Shown here in pieces: positions 34,501 through 40,184 of a stretch of 64,000 bases of DNA. The notes beneath the pieces were generated by a model. The model saw only the letters and a list, made by a program, of their open reading frames with translations. It was not told the DNA's origin and ran no database searches. Source of the stretch: Leptasterias polaris (lineage: Eukaryota > Echinodermata > Asteroidea > Forcipulatida > Asteriidae); NCBI GenBank assembly GCA_037783415.1, contig JAZGTN010000176.1:682001-746000 (forward strand), in the 5' to 3' direction. The number at the start of each line of letters is the position of its first letter. The stretch's first letter is position 1. Made by a program: the position numbers and the translations under genes.

Positions 34501-37500
34501 CATACACCACAGCTAGCCTTGCAAAATCTTATATCATGGTGCGTATGGTACACTCATGCGCCTTGCATGTTAAATGCTGTTTTTCACAGCGGAAACACAA
34601 CACAAAAGAAGAAGTGCAGCTTAGCAAAATGGCACACCAATTCATGTTTGCACCCGCTTTGTTGGAAACTTCAAAAAGTAAACATGCACCAGTGAGATTA
34701 CAAGTGGGACAAGGAAAAACAAATTGTTTTGTTTGAGTTTTATTTTAAATATCTCAAGAAGCTGGCTGGATGATGTTAGGGAGTACACAGAAAGATACAT
34801 TTTAATGAATTATTTTAATGAATTCAAGAACTGCCCATTGTTTTTGCCTGCCCAATTTGATCCCATGGATTCCTCCCAGTTTGACCACAAAAAACTCAAG
34901 AATTAGCTGTGTGAAAGCCCTGGAGCATAGACCTATAATGACTAAAGCCCTAACAAGCCCTGTGTTTTATAGCTGTGTTGGCGCATCCATGTAAAAACTT
35001 GAAATTTTGTATGGTTGTTCTACGGCTATTTGAATATCAAAGTGTGCTAGTTCTTTTCTATGCATCATCGAATCAATTGTGAATGCACAATTTAATGTGC
35101 ACTTGAGGCAAGCAAGATCCACCCAACCGGGTGTTGTAACTTTTTAAAATAGATTCATTCTTCTGCCATCTTTTGAAGCAGATTTTGCTACCCCTTGACA
35201 TCTACAGAAGCATCAGATCCCAAAATGAACTTATTGAGCTACAGAAGATGAATGCGAGTATAAAAGAACTACATGTACATTCATACCCATTCTCACAGTA
35301 TACAATAAATCTGAATCCCAAATTTTATGAAAAGTTGCAATGTGGTTGACGATGTTGATGTCTGCTAATTAGCAGACTCAAATTAGGAATGCACACCTAA
35401 CGCAAAATTCTGTGTGGCAAACATTCTTTTTCATTTTATCTATGGTAAAAACTTACCGTCCCGATACCTTCAAAAGATCCAGTTACTTGTCCAAAGAAAT
35501 TGGGAAATGTCGAAAATCTGAACCAACTGATAGTATCACTAACTGAAAAATCTGAACCAACTGATAGTATCACTAACTGAAAAATCTGAACCAACTGATA
35601 GTATCACTAACTGAAAAATCTGAACCAACTGATAGTATCACTAACTGAAAAATCTGAACCAACTGATAGTATCACTAACTGAAAAATCTGAACCAACTGA
35701 TAGTATCACTAACTGAAAAATCTGAACCAACTGATAGTATCACTAACTGAAAAATCTGAACCAACTGATAGTATCACTAACTGAAAAATCTGAACCAACT
35801 GATAGTATCACTAACTGAAAAATCTGAACCAACTGATAGTATCACTAACTGAAAAATCTGAACCAACTGATAGTATCACTAACTGAAAAATCTGAACCAA
35901 CTGATAGTATCACTAACTGAAAAATCTGAACCAACTGATAGTATCACTAACTGAAAAATCTGAACCAACTGATAGTATCACTAACTGAAAAATCTGAACC
36001 AACTGATAGTATCACTAACTGAAAAATCTGAACCAACTGATAGTATCACTAACTGAAAAATCTGAACCAACTGATAGTATCACTAACTGAAAAATCTGAA
36101 CCAACTGATAGTATCACTAACTGAAAAATCTGAACCAACTGATAGTATCACTAACTGAAAAATCTGAACCAACTGATAGTATCACTAACTGAAAAATCTG
36201 AACCAACTGATAGTATCACTAACTGAAAAATCTGAACCAACTGATAGTATCACTAACTGAAAAATCTGAATGAAATCATGTAAAGAGAACAAGGTTCACT
36301 TAAAGATTCACTCATAGGTATTTATCAACATTACTGTGCATTTATATATTCATCTGGACAGTTACAAACAAGTACAGGTTTTTGGGCTATTAACAAATAT
36401 GTTTTCCTATTAGCATAGATTAAATTTAATGTTGACATCAATTATGAACAGAGAGTGGTCTATAAAAAAGATAAAAAATAAGTAGTGCTGTAAAAAAAAT
36501 AGTAAGCATAAATATTCACTGCACTAAGACATAGGGAAATTATTGATAAGCTGGATTGAAAAGGTAAGTTTTGAGGTGTGGTCTGATTGAAGGAAGCAAT
36601 GTCAGGTTGTGTTCTAAGAGTCATTGGCAAACTGTTTCATAGGTGGTGGGGGGGGGGGGCTGCAAAGTGAGAAACTTCCATCACTACAAGCCTTTATCCT
36701 GGTAGATGGAACAAACACAAAGCAATAGGCATCACTTTGCTGCATGTCTAGGTAGATGAACCTTTGATAGATTGGTAGGTTATACAAAGGACTTTGAAAC
36801 GATGCATTGTTTGATAAGGGGGCCAGTGCAGTGCTAAAAGGACAGAGGTAATCATTACATTACTACTGTGAAGGGACTTCCGATAGCATGTTGGGACACA
36901 GCCTGCAATAATGAGGATTCTCTGAAGGTGACACATGACGGAAGCTAGAAGTCTGTATAAGAGTGATTTCTAGTAGTCAAATCGAGACATTACGAGTATA
37001 TGAATTACTTCCTCTGCGGTTTTGTCAGAGAGCAGTGAATGAATTATATCTATGTAACAAGCATGAGATAGTAAAGTATTCTGACATGGGCAAGAAGTGG
37101 TTCATTTGAATTTGCTATCGTGTTTAACTTGTTTCAGGGTTGATCCTTGACCCCATGTGTGGTTTGTTTCAATCACAATTATCTGTCATACATGTAGAAT
37201 GACTCTTAAGACGTATAACAGTTTTCATAGTGCAAACAACTTCTACAGAAGAATACACTACATCAGTTATTAATTTTGATAGGTAAAGGAAAATAATACA
37301 AATGTGTATAAACTGACATACCTGATAACATGTAAGCCATCATGACAATATAACCTACAAGGCTAGACAGGTTAGCGAAGACACTTGCTGGACCAAGTTG
37401 ACGAATACTACGCAAATATCCAAACAGTATAAAAAGTGGCAGTGGTATAAGCACTAAGATATTGTAGCCAGGGCTTTGAGACACCAAACTAAATGGTAAA

Positions 37501-40184
37501 ATATTCACTACAGGTGATGAACTATTTGTGATGGAAAACATCTTTTTATCATTGCTGACATCCACAGTGCTTGGTAGTGGAGTGGTACATGCAGTGCTGC
37601 TAATATCAACATCAATATATGGAAGATGATAAGGAAACATTTTTTGAAATGTATTACCAAGAAATATGAAATAGTTAACACAAAATCCAAACTGTGTAAC
37701 TACTAGAGAGACATTGACTAGTATTATTCCAACCTTCCCTAAAGACATTGAAGCTATATCGCCATAAGACAGTCGTTTCTCTAGTGTGGTATTAAGCAGG
37801 AGTCTTGTCTTTGTTAGAGTTTCAGGATGTTGATGTTCATTGGAAATTTTGTCTTCTATGATCTGTCTAATAAGCTCTCTTTTACATTTGATGATTAGGT
37901 GACAACAATGAACTGTTGCGCTGGAAATCAGGAGTAAACCAATGATGCCAAGCTGTAGATTAAAAAAACAAAGCAAATCAAATTGTTGTCAAATATAAAT
38001 GAACTGGGGGTGTAAGCTAGTGAACACCCCCACTTTATTTCAGTCCCCTGCTATTTCTAGCTTCAGAAAGGGACTCATAATTACTAATATAATAAGCCAT
38101 TTGTGAGTTCGATTTTTATACCAATAAAGACTGTTGCTGTATCTAGTAAACAACCATTCACTGTGCAAGAAGAAGAATGACATTTGAATAATGTCTGATG
38201 CAATGACTTTATTGGTCAGTGTCATAATTTATTTGATTTTCTTGTAATTTACTGTAAATAGCTTAAATTCCATCTAAATATTTGCCAGAAGTAGTTTGGA
38301 ATACTTTTTAGCAATGTATAGGGCAACATAGTTTTGGTTTTGTTCTTTCAGTTGAGTCACATAATAGACAGCCAGGACACAGTCTACCCAGTGCAGAGAT
38401 TTATGGAATGTAAAGAACAATAGGGACCATAGCTTTTCTCAGTCAGAGTGTGATGAATTCTTGATAGCAAGGCTATATCTTATGCAAATATATTCTTATG
38501 GTTTAAAGTTTAATAGTTTGGCAGGATTTTATGCTGAAATTTATGTTGGCAACGTCTGCCGACAAGGAGGGCTCAATAGGGCCAGTGCAGTGTGCAACAC
38601 TATTTTTTGTGGTGATAATTTAAACCAGGCAGAGTGGAGAGCAAAAGAGCTATTGTGTGGAGAAAAGCTTTAAGTAGAAGCCATTTGTTGAATTTTCAAA
38701 GTTGCTTAGGAAAACCATTAGTATTTGATTGGATGATCATGACAATTGTATTTTAAAAGAGATGTTCATGAATGATACATTAATACTGTTTTTGGAAAGA
38801 GATGTTAATGCCAATTTGAAGTCGAGTTTAACAAAACATTATTTAGCCTGGAACATTCACTGCAAAATATTATCAGAGGTTTTTGACTGTTTTTTTATAT
38901 GATATAGTGTAGATGGCCAATCAGTGAATGCACAAAAGTTGGCTGTGTAGGAGTGTAATCATGAGAGATCTCTAAACCACAACTAACAGGCCACCGATTG
39001 AGCGGCAGAAGCCAATGTAATTTGAAAACGAGAACTGTGAAGAGTGTGACTTTACGCGAGAACGGCTTTGTGAACTCTCCGAAGCAGATTAAGCAATTGG
39101 TACATACATTGTTTTGTATATACTGTAACAAGAATAATTTGTTTGTCAAATAAAATGTGCAGAGGCGATGCTACCTCTAAAGATCTTTTAAATGCTAAGC
39201 AGGCAGAATTTGTGGATCTTTGTAAATAAAAAATGGAGGTGATTATCATTAGGTCTAAAGCTAGATGGCTTGAATGCAGTGAAAAGCCATCTAAATTTTT
39301 CCTGAATATGGAAAAACCCAACTTTGTCAATAAGTCGATTACGGGTATTGTCAATGAAGCTAATTCTGTTTTAACCACTCAGCTCAAAAGAAATTCTTAC
39401 CGAAGCTAGACATTTTTACAAATCATTGTATTCCTTCAGGAATGTTCAAGATGGAGTCAATTTAAATTCCATCTTTGCTATCTTCCGAGCCTATTCTTCC
39501 GATTCAATAAGAAATGGGGAACTGCAGAAAAGAGTGCTTTCTAAACTTCAAAGGATTTACTTCTCTCCTCGCAGTTGTTAGTACATTTCAACCCCATGAA
39601 GGACATTGTTGTCTTGTGATGCGTCCCAATATGGGATCAGTAAATTGATAAACTAGAGGAATTTCTCTCTGAAATGTATTCCTTTCTGGTAAAATTCAAT
39701 CACAGTGTTTCCATCTCCTTGTATTTATTAGTCAAAGTATGTGGATCATCATGGTTGAGCAAAAAGCTGTAGCATACCCTTGTACACATTCTTGGGTCTC
39801 CTTTATTTCTTGTTATATTAGAGGGTCCTGTGTTACTTTTAACCCACAGTGATTTTAACAAATTCCAAGCATTAAAACCCTCTTATACACTGGTACCATA
39901 GACCACCTTAAAGTATATTTTCCAGGCTAACATTGGGTGCATGAGTTTCTATTCTTTTGCTGGTATTATGTGGACTTAGTCTCCAAAGTCCCCTGTGGCA
40001 TTTTGAGGTAAGTGCCCATTGGGCAAGAGATACCAATAGTAATAGGATTTATGATGGTCTAATTTAACAGAAACATTACAAACAATCAACTCACCACAAT
40101 GCCACTTTGACTTATTGCAAAGGCTATGGACAGATAGTTGACTCCAATAAACGCCTTGAACAAATTGGCAAAATCCATCAAAAT
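7344..40184 (-). CDS. SLC36/Aa_trans-like amino acid transporter gene (7 exons visible, 5' end missing)
   Basis: Seven minus-strand exons join in frame (1587 nt, 528 residues plus stop). The product has the layout of the SLC36/AVT (Aa_trans) family: an N-terminal helix motif FANLFKAFIGVNYLSIAFA, the FFGQVTGSFEGIG block of TM6, and a C-terminal GLIGGVTGVYTSV helix. I count about 11 membrane segments. Family members move small amino acids, often with protons, at the plasma or lysosomal membrane; the substrate here is not known. Two loops are expanded. One, between TM3 and TM4, is Ser/Thr-rich with an NSS glycosylation sequon. The other, between TM8 and TM9, is about 70 acidic residues encoded by its own exon. 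Upstream exon(s) beyond 40184 are expected because that exon starts at an acceptor-like site, although an in-frame ATG at 40178 is a possible start. Confidence 0.85.
7937..8245. repeat. Internal complementary region and 3' extension of the DIRS element
   Basis: The stretch 7937-7997 (CAAGGGTGATTTGGGAGTCC..., ending near ACCTGTTAAACC) reappears inverted at about 8183-8240. The inverted pair brackets the left terminal repeat. A short direct copy of TTACCTGTTAAACCTACGAA also occurs at about 8260. In DIRS elements an internal region complementary to the element ends is used to copy the termini. The position next to the 3' terminal repeat fits that role, which is inferred here. Confidence 0.6.
8001..8125. 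repeat. DIRS left (3') inverted terminal repeat
   Basis: AATTCCCTAGCCGAAGGC at the outer side and CGTCCTCTTTTTCTC at the inner side. About 125 bp are inverted relative to 13682-13806 with few mismatches (for example CCGCCGCATGTGGGAC against GTCTCACATGTGGCAGC). Confidence 0.88.
8288..9506 (-). pseudogene. DIRS tyrosine recombinase with one frameshift
   Basis: The frame 9506-8718 gives a core-binding region (VRHIGNFLLELFQQGLSVAT, about residues 51-70) and the first catalytic Arg in ATARRRSELRALTLDQ. The second half continues in another frame with the HETR box (His-x-x-Arg, coded near 8652-8663) and the terminal nucleophile region TFTSCYLRDV at about 8545-8572. Thus all catalytic elements R, HxxR and Y are visible. 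The switch lies at a run of seven C (8797-8803), so a single indel, real or a sequencing error, accounts for the break. It would integrate the circular or linear cDNA of the element. Confidence 0.8.
9571..10239 (-). pseudogene. DIRS reverse transcriptase, internally deleted
   Basis: The 222-residue frame holds the N-terminal reverse transcriptase region, with KSGEWRPILNLRPLN, motif A in SLDLKDSYLHVPI (about residues 120-132) and motif B in LPFGLSTAP (about 153-161). Soon after motif B the protein jumps to VAPFWPRQPWFQNLIRLL. In intact relatives that segment follows RNase H and precedes the recombinase. The YxDD motif and RNase H are therefore missing, and the junction is near 9690-9710. The frame is open across the junction, so the deletion is in frame. 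The element could move only with enzymes from another copy. Confidence 0.75.
10306..11019 (-). pseudogene. DIRS gag-like C-terminal part
   Basis: From about 10915 downward the frame reads a DIRS gag-type segment with DTASRAGLCVSCFLQLLSEY and RTNVIDSIFLPSDGVKTSLE. It ends in a Gly/Arg/Ser-rich basic tail (NARGRGQRFPRK, GRGRGSKPG) typical of nucleic-acid binding. The first about 40 residues come from the end of an inserted TIR element (10922-11903) and are not gag. Followed directly by the reverse transcriptase frame. Confidence 0.6.
10922..11903. repeat. TIR insertion splitting the DIRS gag
   Basis: About 55-bp inverted ends: AGGGAACGTTGCAAAATTAA from 10925 and its complement ending near 11903. 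The matching ends extend through GCGGTATTCACAC to GTGTTTTTT. The interior (about 870 bp) is AT-rich without a transposase frame. It separates gag homology at 11904-12915 from that at 10915-10306. I could not define a clear target duplication. An alternative is an inversion or duplication event that used a gag segment. Confidence 0.6.
11904..13445 (-). pseudogene. DIRS gag-like N-terminal part, several frames
   Basis: The frame 13445-12960 starts MAEPRGKLGTRLSFQ and has a cysteine cluster YCRTCNRLRPCTVCR (C-x2-C-x5-C-x2-C) followed by SWVDSDWE. A zinc-binding start of this kind is familiar from DIRS gag proteins. Basic Ser/Lys/Arg-rich segments follow in the frames 12915-12388 and 12860-12333. 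A more structured part follows at 12254-11904 (DYERFLSIPVLPSASRDKIA). The pieces are in different frames, so gag is not intact. Confidence 0.6.
12975..13220. repeat. Tandem repeat in DIRS gag (AGGGACCGCRRAGGTATG units)
   Basis: Four units share ACAGGGACCGC-AAGGTATGTC at about 60-66 bp spacing (near 12993, 13059, 13125 and 13190). On the minus strand they encode GDIPLRSLS-type repeats, for example PTGDIPLRSLSSG and SPGDIPLRSLSSG. This looks like expansion of a short gag peptide. Confidence 0.75.
13682..13806. repeat. DIRS right (5') inverted terminal repeat
   Basis: Inverted match of 8001-8125, running from GAGAAAAAGAGGACGAG to CGGCTAGGGAATT. The gag start codon lies about 240 bp inside. The repeat ends next to a MITE remnant (13828-14502). 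Confidence 0.88.
13828..14502. repeat. TIR MITE (AGTCTCGC family), copy 1
   Basis: Homologous over its length to 60375-61120, for example in ATAAAATGAGTTTTAG, AAAAACTCTGGGACAA and ATAGACTGCAATGAAA. The right end shows CGAGACTTACACAGTCTA, the expected inverted end. The left end is worn or cut by the DIRS insertion. It ends 28 bp from the splice donor of the exon at 14531. Confidence 0.75.
14531..14636 (-). CDS. Transporter exon (TM9)
   Basis: Acceptor TTGAAG|GTG at 14637 and donor ACAG|GTAAGT at 14530. It enters in phase 0 and leaves in phase 1. It encodes WSVKRNILRTLIVVAQLG and a loop ending DEFAYISSFT, the family's KRN-x-LRT start of TM9. Confidence 0.9.
14637..15739. other. Intron sequence, no feature recognised
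   Basis: AT-rich. Reading frames here are short and match nothing I know. An interrupted GTGTGTGTAG/CACACACACTACG pair at about 15688-15743 forms a small inverted repeat around the start of the next repeat unit. Confidence 0.45.
15740..16561. repeat. Hairpin-bounded repeat, 5'-truncated unit
   Basis: Matches the later parts of the two full units that follow (for example AACATGCCAAGTTTCAACTC and CCGCTAGAGGGCGCTCTTGA). It ends in an (AAG)n stretch at about 16541-16557 just before the next unit starts. It lacks the 5' hairpin and the 3' hairpin. Confidence 0.75.
16562..17764 (+). mobile_element. Hairpin-bounded non-autonomous element, unit 1 (GGTGTTCG type)
   Basis: Starts AACTAGACATAATTTTTTGT with an immediate small hairpin (TTTTTTGTTGGAAACAAAAAA), followed by AGAGGTGTTCGG. 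It ends in a strong hairpin, 17731-17764 (AGGTGTTCGGAGC / GCTCCGAACACCT). About 1.2 kb, no coding capacity, many TGACGTCA palindromes, and an (AAG)n/A-rich stretch before the 3' hairpin. The next unit follows head to tail with no spacer. A terminal 3' hairpin, lack of a transposase and tandem insertion resemble non-autonomous Helitron/Helentron elements, but that class is an inference. Confidence 0.7.
17765..18987 (+). mobile_element. Hairpin-bounded non-autonomous element, unit 2 (GGTGTTCG type)
   Basis: Same plan as unit 1 and highly similar through its length. Start AACTAGACATAATTTTTTTT, copy of the hairpin arm AGAGGTGTTCGG near 17797, and terminal hairpin 18954-18987. Differences from unit 1 are scattered substitutions and small indels. 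It is followed by a second terminal hairpin at 19022-19051. Confidence 0.7.
19022..19051. other. Extra 3'-type hairpin (AGGTGTTC..GAACACCT)
   Basis: AGGTGTTCCGGGC pairs with GCCCGAACACCT across a short loop with one bulge. It is preceded by an A-rich spacer like that in front of the hairpin at 18954, so the 3' terminal module is present twice. Confidence 0.75.
19052..21316. other. Intron sequence with decayed repeat copies
   Basis: No gene seen. At about 19916-20010 and 20040-20460 are worn copies of the ACTTCCGG/GACCGGAAGT-type repeat and its TGATGACGTCATCATGACG-like segment. Short TTGGTGTCACCAG repeats lie at about 19625-19670. The frames at 20537-20957 match nothing I know. Confidence 0.4.
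21647..22253. repeat. TIR MITE (TATAGACCTTTCTTT family), copy 2, interrupted
   Basis: The ends match 4346-4656 (TATAGACCTTTCTTTTG; AAGAAAGGTCTATA). It is split by a SINE-like insert at about 21709-22003, flanked by the broken sequence GCCGAATGTTA and AACGTTCAATTGTG. Confidence 0.75.
21709..22003 (-). repeat. SINE-like insert with (AAT)n tail
   Basis: Read on the minus strand it ends GAGCGCTATATAAGAAGCCA followed by (TTA)n. The same kind of 3' end closes the tRNA-headed SINE at 45486-45778. I do not see clear A and B boxes at the other end, so the head is different or lost. Confidence 0.55.
22948..24166. mobile_element. Non-autonomous TIR element (TACCGTAATTTTCGG)
   Basis: The ends are TACCGTAATTTTCGGATTAT and ATAATCCGAAAATTACGGTA, inverted over about 28 bp and bordered by TA. 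The sub-terminal parts repeat CGTATAAACCGC. No transposase frame. The interior carries a 51-bp unit three times (23404-23556) and an inverted pair AAGCTTGGGCGATAT (about 23121) / ATATCGCCCAAGCTT (about 23712), which suggests a further nested element. Confidence 0.8.
23404..23556. repeat. Three tandem 51-bp units
   Basis: Each unit starts CTTTCCGATTGGCCGAT and includes GTGAATAATTATGACGTAG and TGCTTCTCACAG. The copies differ at one or two positions (CGCGTG, CTCGTG, TGCGTG). ATTGGC (a CCAAT-box complement) and TGACGTA occur in each. Confidence 0.85.
24601..24849. repeat. hAT-like MITE (CAGGGCCCAAATTTATGGC)
   Basis: Inverted ends CAGGGCCCAAATTTATGGC and GCCATAAAATTGGGCCCTG, with about 210 bp between. 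CAGGG-type ends are common in hAT MITEs. The flanking 8-mers agree only partly (CATCATTT / ATGTATTT), so the target duplication is not firm. Confidence 0.7.
26142..28479 (+). mobile_element. Hairpin-bounded element B (GCTGTTCC type) with 130-bp internal repeats
   Basis: Starts AACTAGACATTAGGTG with the 5' hairpin GTGTTTGTGGACAAACAC and AGAGCTGTTCC. A tandem array of about nine 130-bp units (26210-27385) follows, then a body similar to element A, an (AAT)n stretch, and two successive 3' hairpins at 28384-28413 and 28450-28479 (GCTGTTCCGA / TCGGAACAGC). No coding capacity. The layout (5' hairpin, central tandem repeats, microsatellite, 3' hairpin) is shared with the GGTGTTCG-type elements while the hairpin sequence differs. 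Confidence 0.7.
26210..27385. repeat. 130-bp tandem repeat, about nine copies
   Basis: CTTCCGGTTGACC recurs near 26291, 26421, 26551, 26682, 26811, 26941, 27073, 27204 and 27334. Each unit holds an imperfect palindrome ACTTCCGGTTGACCCGGAAG followed by AAAGGTCAACATGGGGTCAC. In-frame peptides across several units are a by-product. Confidence 0.85.
28488..28821 (-). repeat. 3' LTR of the non-autonomous element
   Basis: 334 bp, bounded by TGTAACG and CGTTACA. The copy at 30484-30817 shows no difference that I can find by eye. Confidence 0.9.
28990..30426 (-). CDS. 478-residue protein of the non-autonomous LTR element (gag-like position)
   Basis: The frame starts 38 bp inside the primer binding site and fills most of the interior. 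The N-terminal 90 residues look folded (SSADIVDAIFGLMSDIRELE, HRRCFEKTIANLEATW). The middle is Pro/Ala/Val-rich. Residues about 320-415 are degenerate repeats of the type GSAGTTDRG / AGTKDRG, and the tail has RLKTLKLEEHIINSDWREVL. I see no zinc knuckle, protease or polymerase motif. Its place corresponds to gag, so an RNA-packaging role is possible, but no homologue is recognised. The long uninterrupted frame together with identical LTRs suggests recent activity helped by another element. Confidence 0.6.
   Translation of the reverse strand: MTTRYTSSADIVDAIFGLMSDIRELEASLARQIFESAISSPEYGKNPWDTKPVVDAYHRRCFEKTIANLEATWSSGDLAISEDQSAGKRRANPSRGPVAGADVGLCCVDAETTSREAVASGECPTVDVVPSPSILPCMAFAVGIAVRGCDGFSSPDPAALSLNSTSTPPPLWKASTTHTVPPLWTAPPVQLASPEHAALIINQQTDRTKTMTLNNQLHDTGVGLHVQVTAAQLERQSPPAKAAPPEQARAPTDPRMHDDEGYGLMQDASQMTRPRVQEVPPKTGYLLVRGASTAGYPPVHDAPLKKAAEDRVSAGAGSTTEDRGSVGAGCTKDRVTTGAGGTTNMGPAGTTDGGSAGTKDRGSAGTTGRGYAGTTDRGPAGTADRGSAGTNDRGSAGTKDSGGSAGTARGSARGSTEQNMSSVRLHGLSHRLKTLKLEEHIINSDWREVLSWMDIVLFEGQLRGKQNCCLMLLCWLSR
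30484..30817 (-). repeat. 5' LTR of the non-autonomous element
   Basis: 334 bp direct repeat of 28488-28821. On the minus strand it would contain promoter and start site; TATAAATAG (minus strand of 30739-30747) is a TATA-like candidate. Confidence 0.9.
30901..31112 (-). CDS. Transporter exon: acidic cytosolic loop between TM8 and TM9
   Basis: Acceptor TTTTGAAG|GG at 31113 and donor TCA|GTAAGT at 30900, phase 1 in and 0 out. It encodes about 70 hydrophilic residues: a basic start (CGPLKKKSS), then an Asp/Glu-rich part (HGEDEQDTVHDSDLRVD) and EDEELCYLLQDSE. In the usual SLC36 topology this loop faces the cytosol. ELCYLL fits the acidic dileucine pattern [DE]xxxL[LI] used for endosome or lysosome sorting. 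Typical SLC36 members have a short loop here, so this is a lineage-specific insert or a divergent subfamily. Confidence 0.8.
31290..33765. repeat. 46-bp minisatellite, about 50 copies, filling an intron
   Basis: The unit reads approximately TACATCAGCTGTCAGGAAGT + GATGGGAACAATTCTCATGG + ACAGGG. Units vary mainly at the linker (ACAGGG, GTGGGG, ACGGGG, AATGGACGGGG) and at GATGGG/GATAAG/GATAGG. Degenerate units at 31290-31440 look like the older edge. The array occupies most of the 2782-bp intron between the exons at 31112 and 33895. The CAGCTG E-box motif occurs in nearly every unit. Confidence 0.92.
33895..34174 (-). CDS. Transporter exon (TM7-TM8)
   Basis: Acceptor TTACAG|ATA at 34175 and donor CCAG|GTGCGT at 33894, phase 0 in and 1 out. 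It encodes IVPIESSMEDNHHLFP, then TM7 (LLYLVMLLFTCVLASLGFL), a short luminal loop (LGTSTAQVIIWNLQ) and TM8 (LQLIVSLVVCIGVVFTFPLQ) with CFPIIEIFEH. The family's E-x-M block after TM6 is visible as SSMED. Confidence 0.9.
34175..35456. other. Intron, no feature recognised
   Basis: Reading frames are short and unconserved to my eye; no TIR or tandem array seen. Confidence 0.45.
35457..35542 (-). CDS. Transporter exon (TM6 core) adjoining the 34-bp array
   Basis: Donor ACG|GTAAGT at 35456; acceptor TTTTTCAG|TTAGTG at 35543. Phase 1 in and 0 out, 86 nt. It encodes VSDTISWFRFSTFPNFF and GQVTGSFEGIGT, the conserved FFG...FEGIG segment of the family. The first 26 nt of the exon plus the acceptor are also the gene-proximal unit of a 34-bp tandem array that extends into the intron. 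The exact phase match with the preceding exon (ending TTA TCA G) supports this acceptor over the others in the array. Confidence 0.85.
35517..36264. repeat. 22 exact copies of a 34-bp unit containing a splice acceptor
   Basis: 748 bp equals 22 units of 34 bp. I see no difference between copies. On the minus strand each unit reads TTTTTCAG (acceptor-like), then TTAGTGATACTATCAGTTGG and TTCAGA. The unit therefore spans the intron-exon border of exon 35457-35542. Beyond 36264 only TCTGAA of a further unit remains. The perfect identity points to very recent expansion or homogenisation, or to an assembly problem of a collapsed or expanded array. Confidence 0.95.
36270..37321. other. Intron with a CR1/L2-like LINE remnant
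   Basis: Apart from the LINE piece at 36748-36936 and a G run at about 36649-36659, I see no feature. Confidence 0.4.
36748..36936 (-). pseudogene. LINE reverse transcriptase C-terminal remnant (CR1/L2-like)
   Basis: The minus-strand frame reads ITSVLLALHWPPYQTMHRFK followed by VLCITYQSIKG. This matches the well-known 'LHWLP...R..FK.L...YK.L.G' segment near the C terminus of CR1/L2-type ORF2 proteins. Short and isolated, it is a relic. Confidence 0.65.
37322..37952 (-). CDS. Transporter exon (TM2-TM5)
   Basis: Acceptor TCTACAG|CTT at 37953 and donor TCAG|GTATGT at 37321; 631 nt, phase 0 in and 1 out. It encodes TM2 (LGIIGLLLISSATVHCCHLI), a charged cytosolic loop, LSYGDIASMSLGK, TM3 (IILVNVSLVVTQFGFCVNYF), a long polar loop with NSS at SITNSSSPVV, TM4 (YNILVLIPLPLFILFGYL) and TM5 (LSSLVGYIVMMAYMLS). 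The HCCHLIIKC pattern resembles the HCMHIL-type end of TM2 in SLC36 proteins. The long TM3-TM4 loop should face the lumen or outside, where a sequon can be used. Confidence 0.9.
39140..39720 (+). pseudogene. Tx1/L1-like LINE ORF2 remnant
   Basis: Broken plus-strand frames read IIIRSKARWLECSEKPSKFF, then LNMEKPNFVNKSITGIV. This matches the 'RAKW.EEGEKNTKYF.NLEK' linker before the reverse transcriptase in L1/Tx1 proteins. In-frame stops and frameshifts are common (for example after about 39220). It lies in the intron between the two most 5' transporter exons and is antisense to the gene. Confidence 0.6.
40095..40184 (-). CDS. Transporter first visible exon (TM1)
   Basis: Donor ATTGTG|GTGAGT at 40094 and acceptor-like TTTCCAG|ATT at 40185; 90 nt, phase 0 at both sides. 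It encodes MDFANLFKAFIGVNYLSIAF and AISQSGIV, the first membrane segment with the conserved F/GxN/G pattern of Aa_trans proteins. A usual hydrophilic N-terminal tail of some 30-60 residues is not in this exon, so an upstream exon is likely. Translation from the ATG at 40178 is the alternative. Confidence 0.8.

Noticed and set aside
35517..36264. CRISPR-like array (34-bp repeats) here and at 31.3-33.8 kb
   Set aside because: The units are contiguous with no unique spacers, and the locus is in a eukaryotic gene; these are satellite arrays.
38461..38673. Small plus-strand frame with GGLNRASAVCNTIFC
   Set aside because: No recognisable domain, no splice context, antisense in an intron next to LINE debris.
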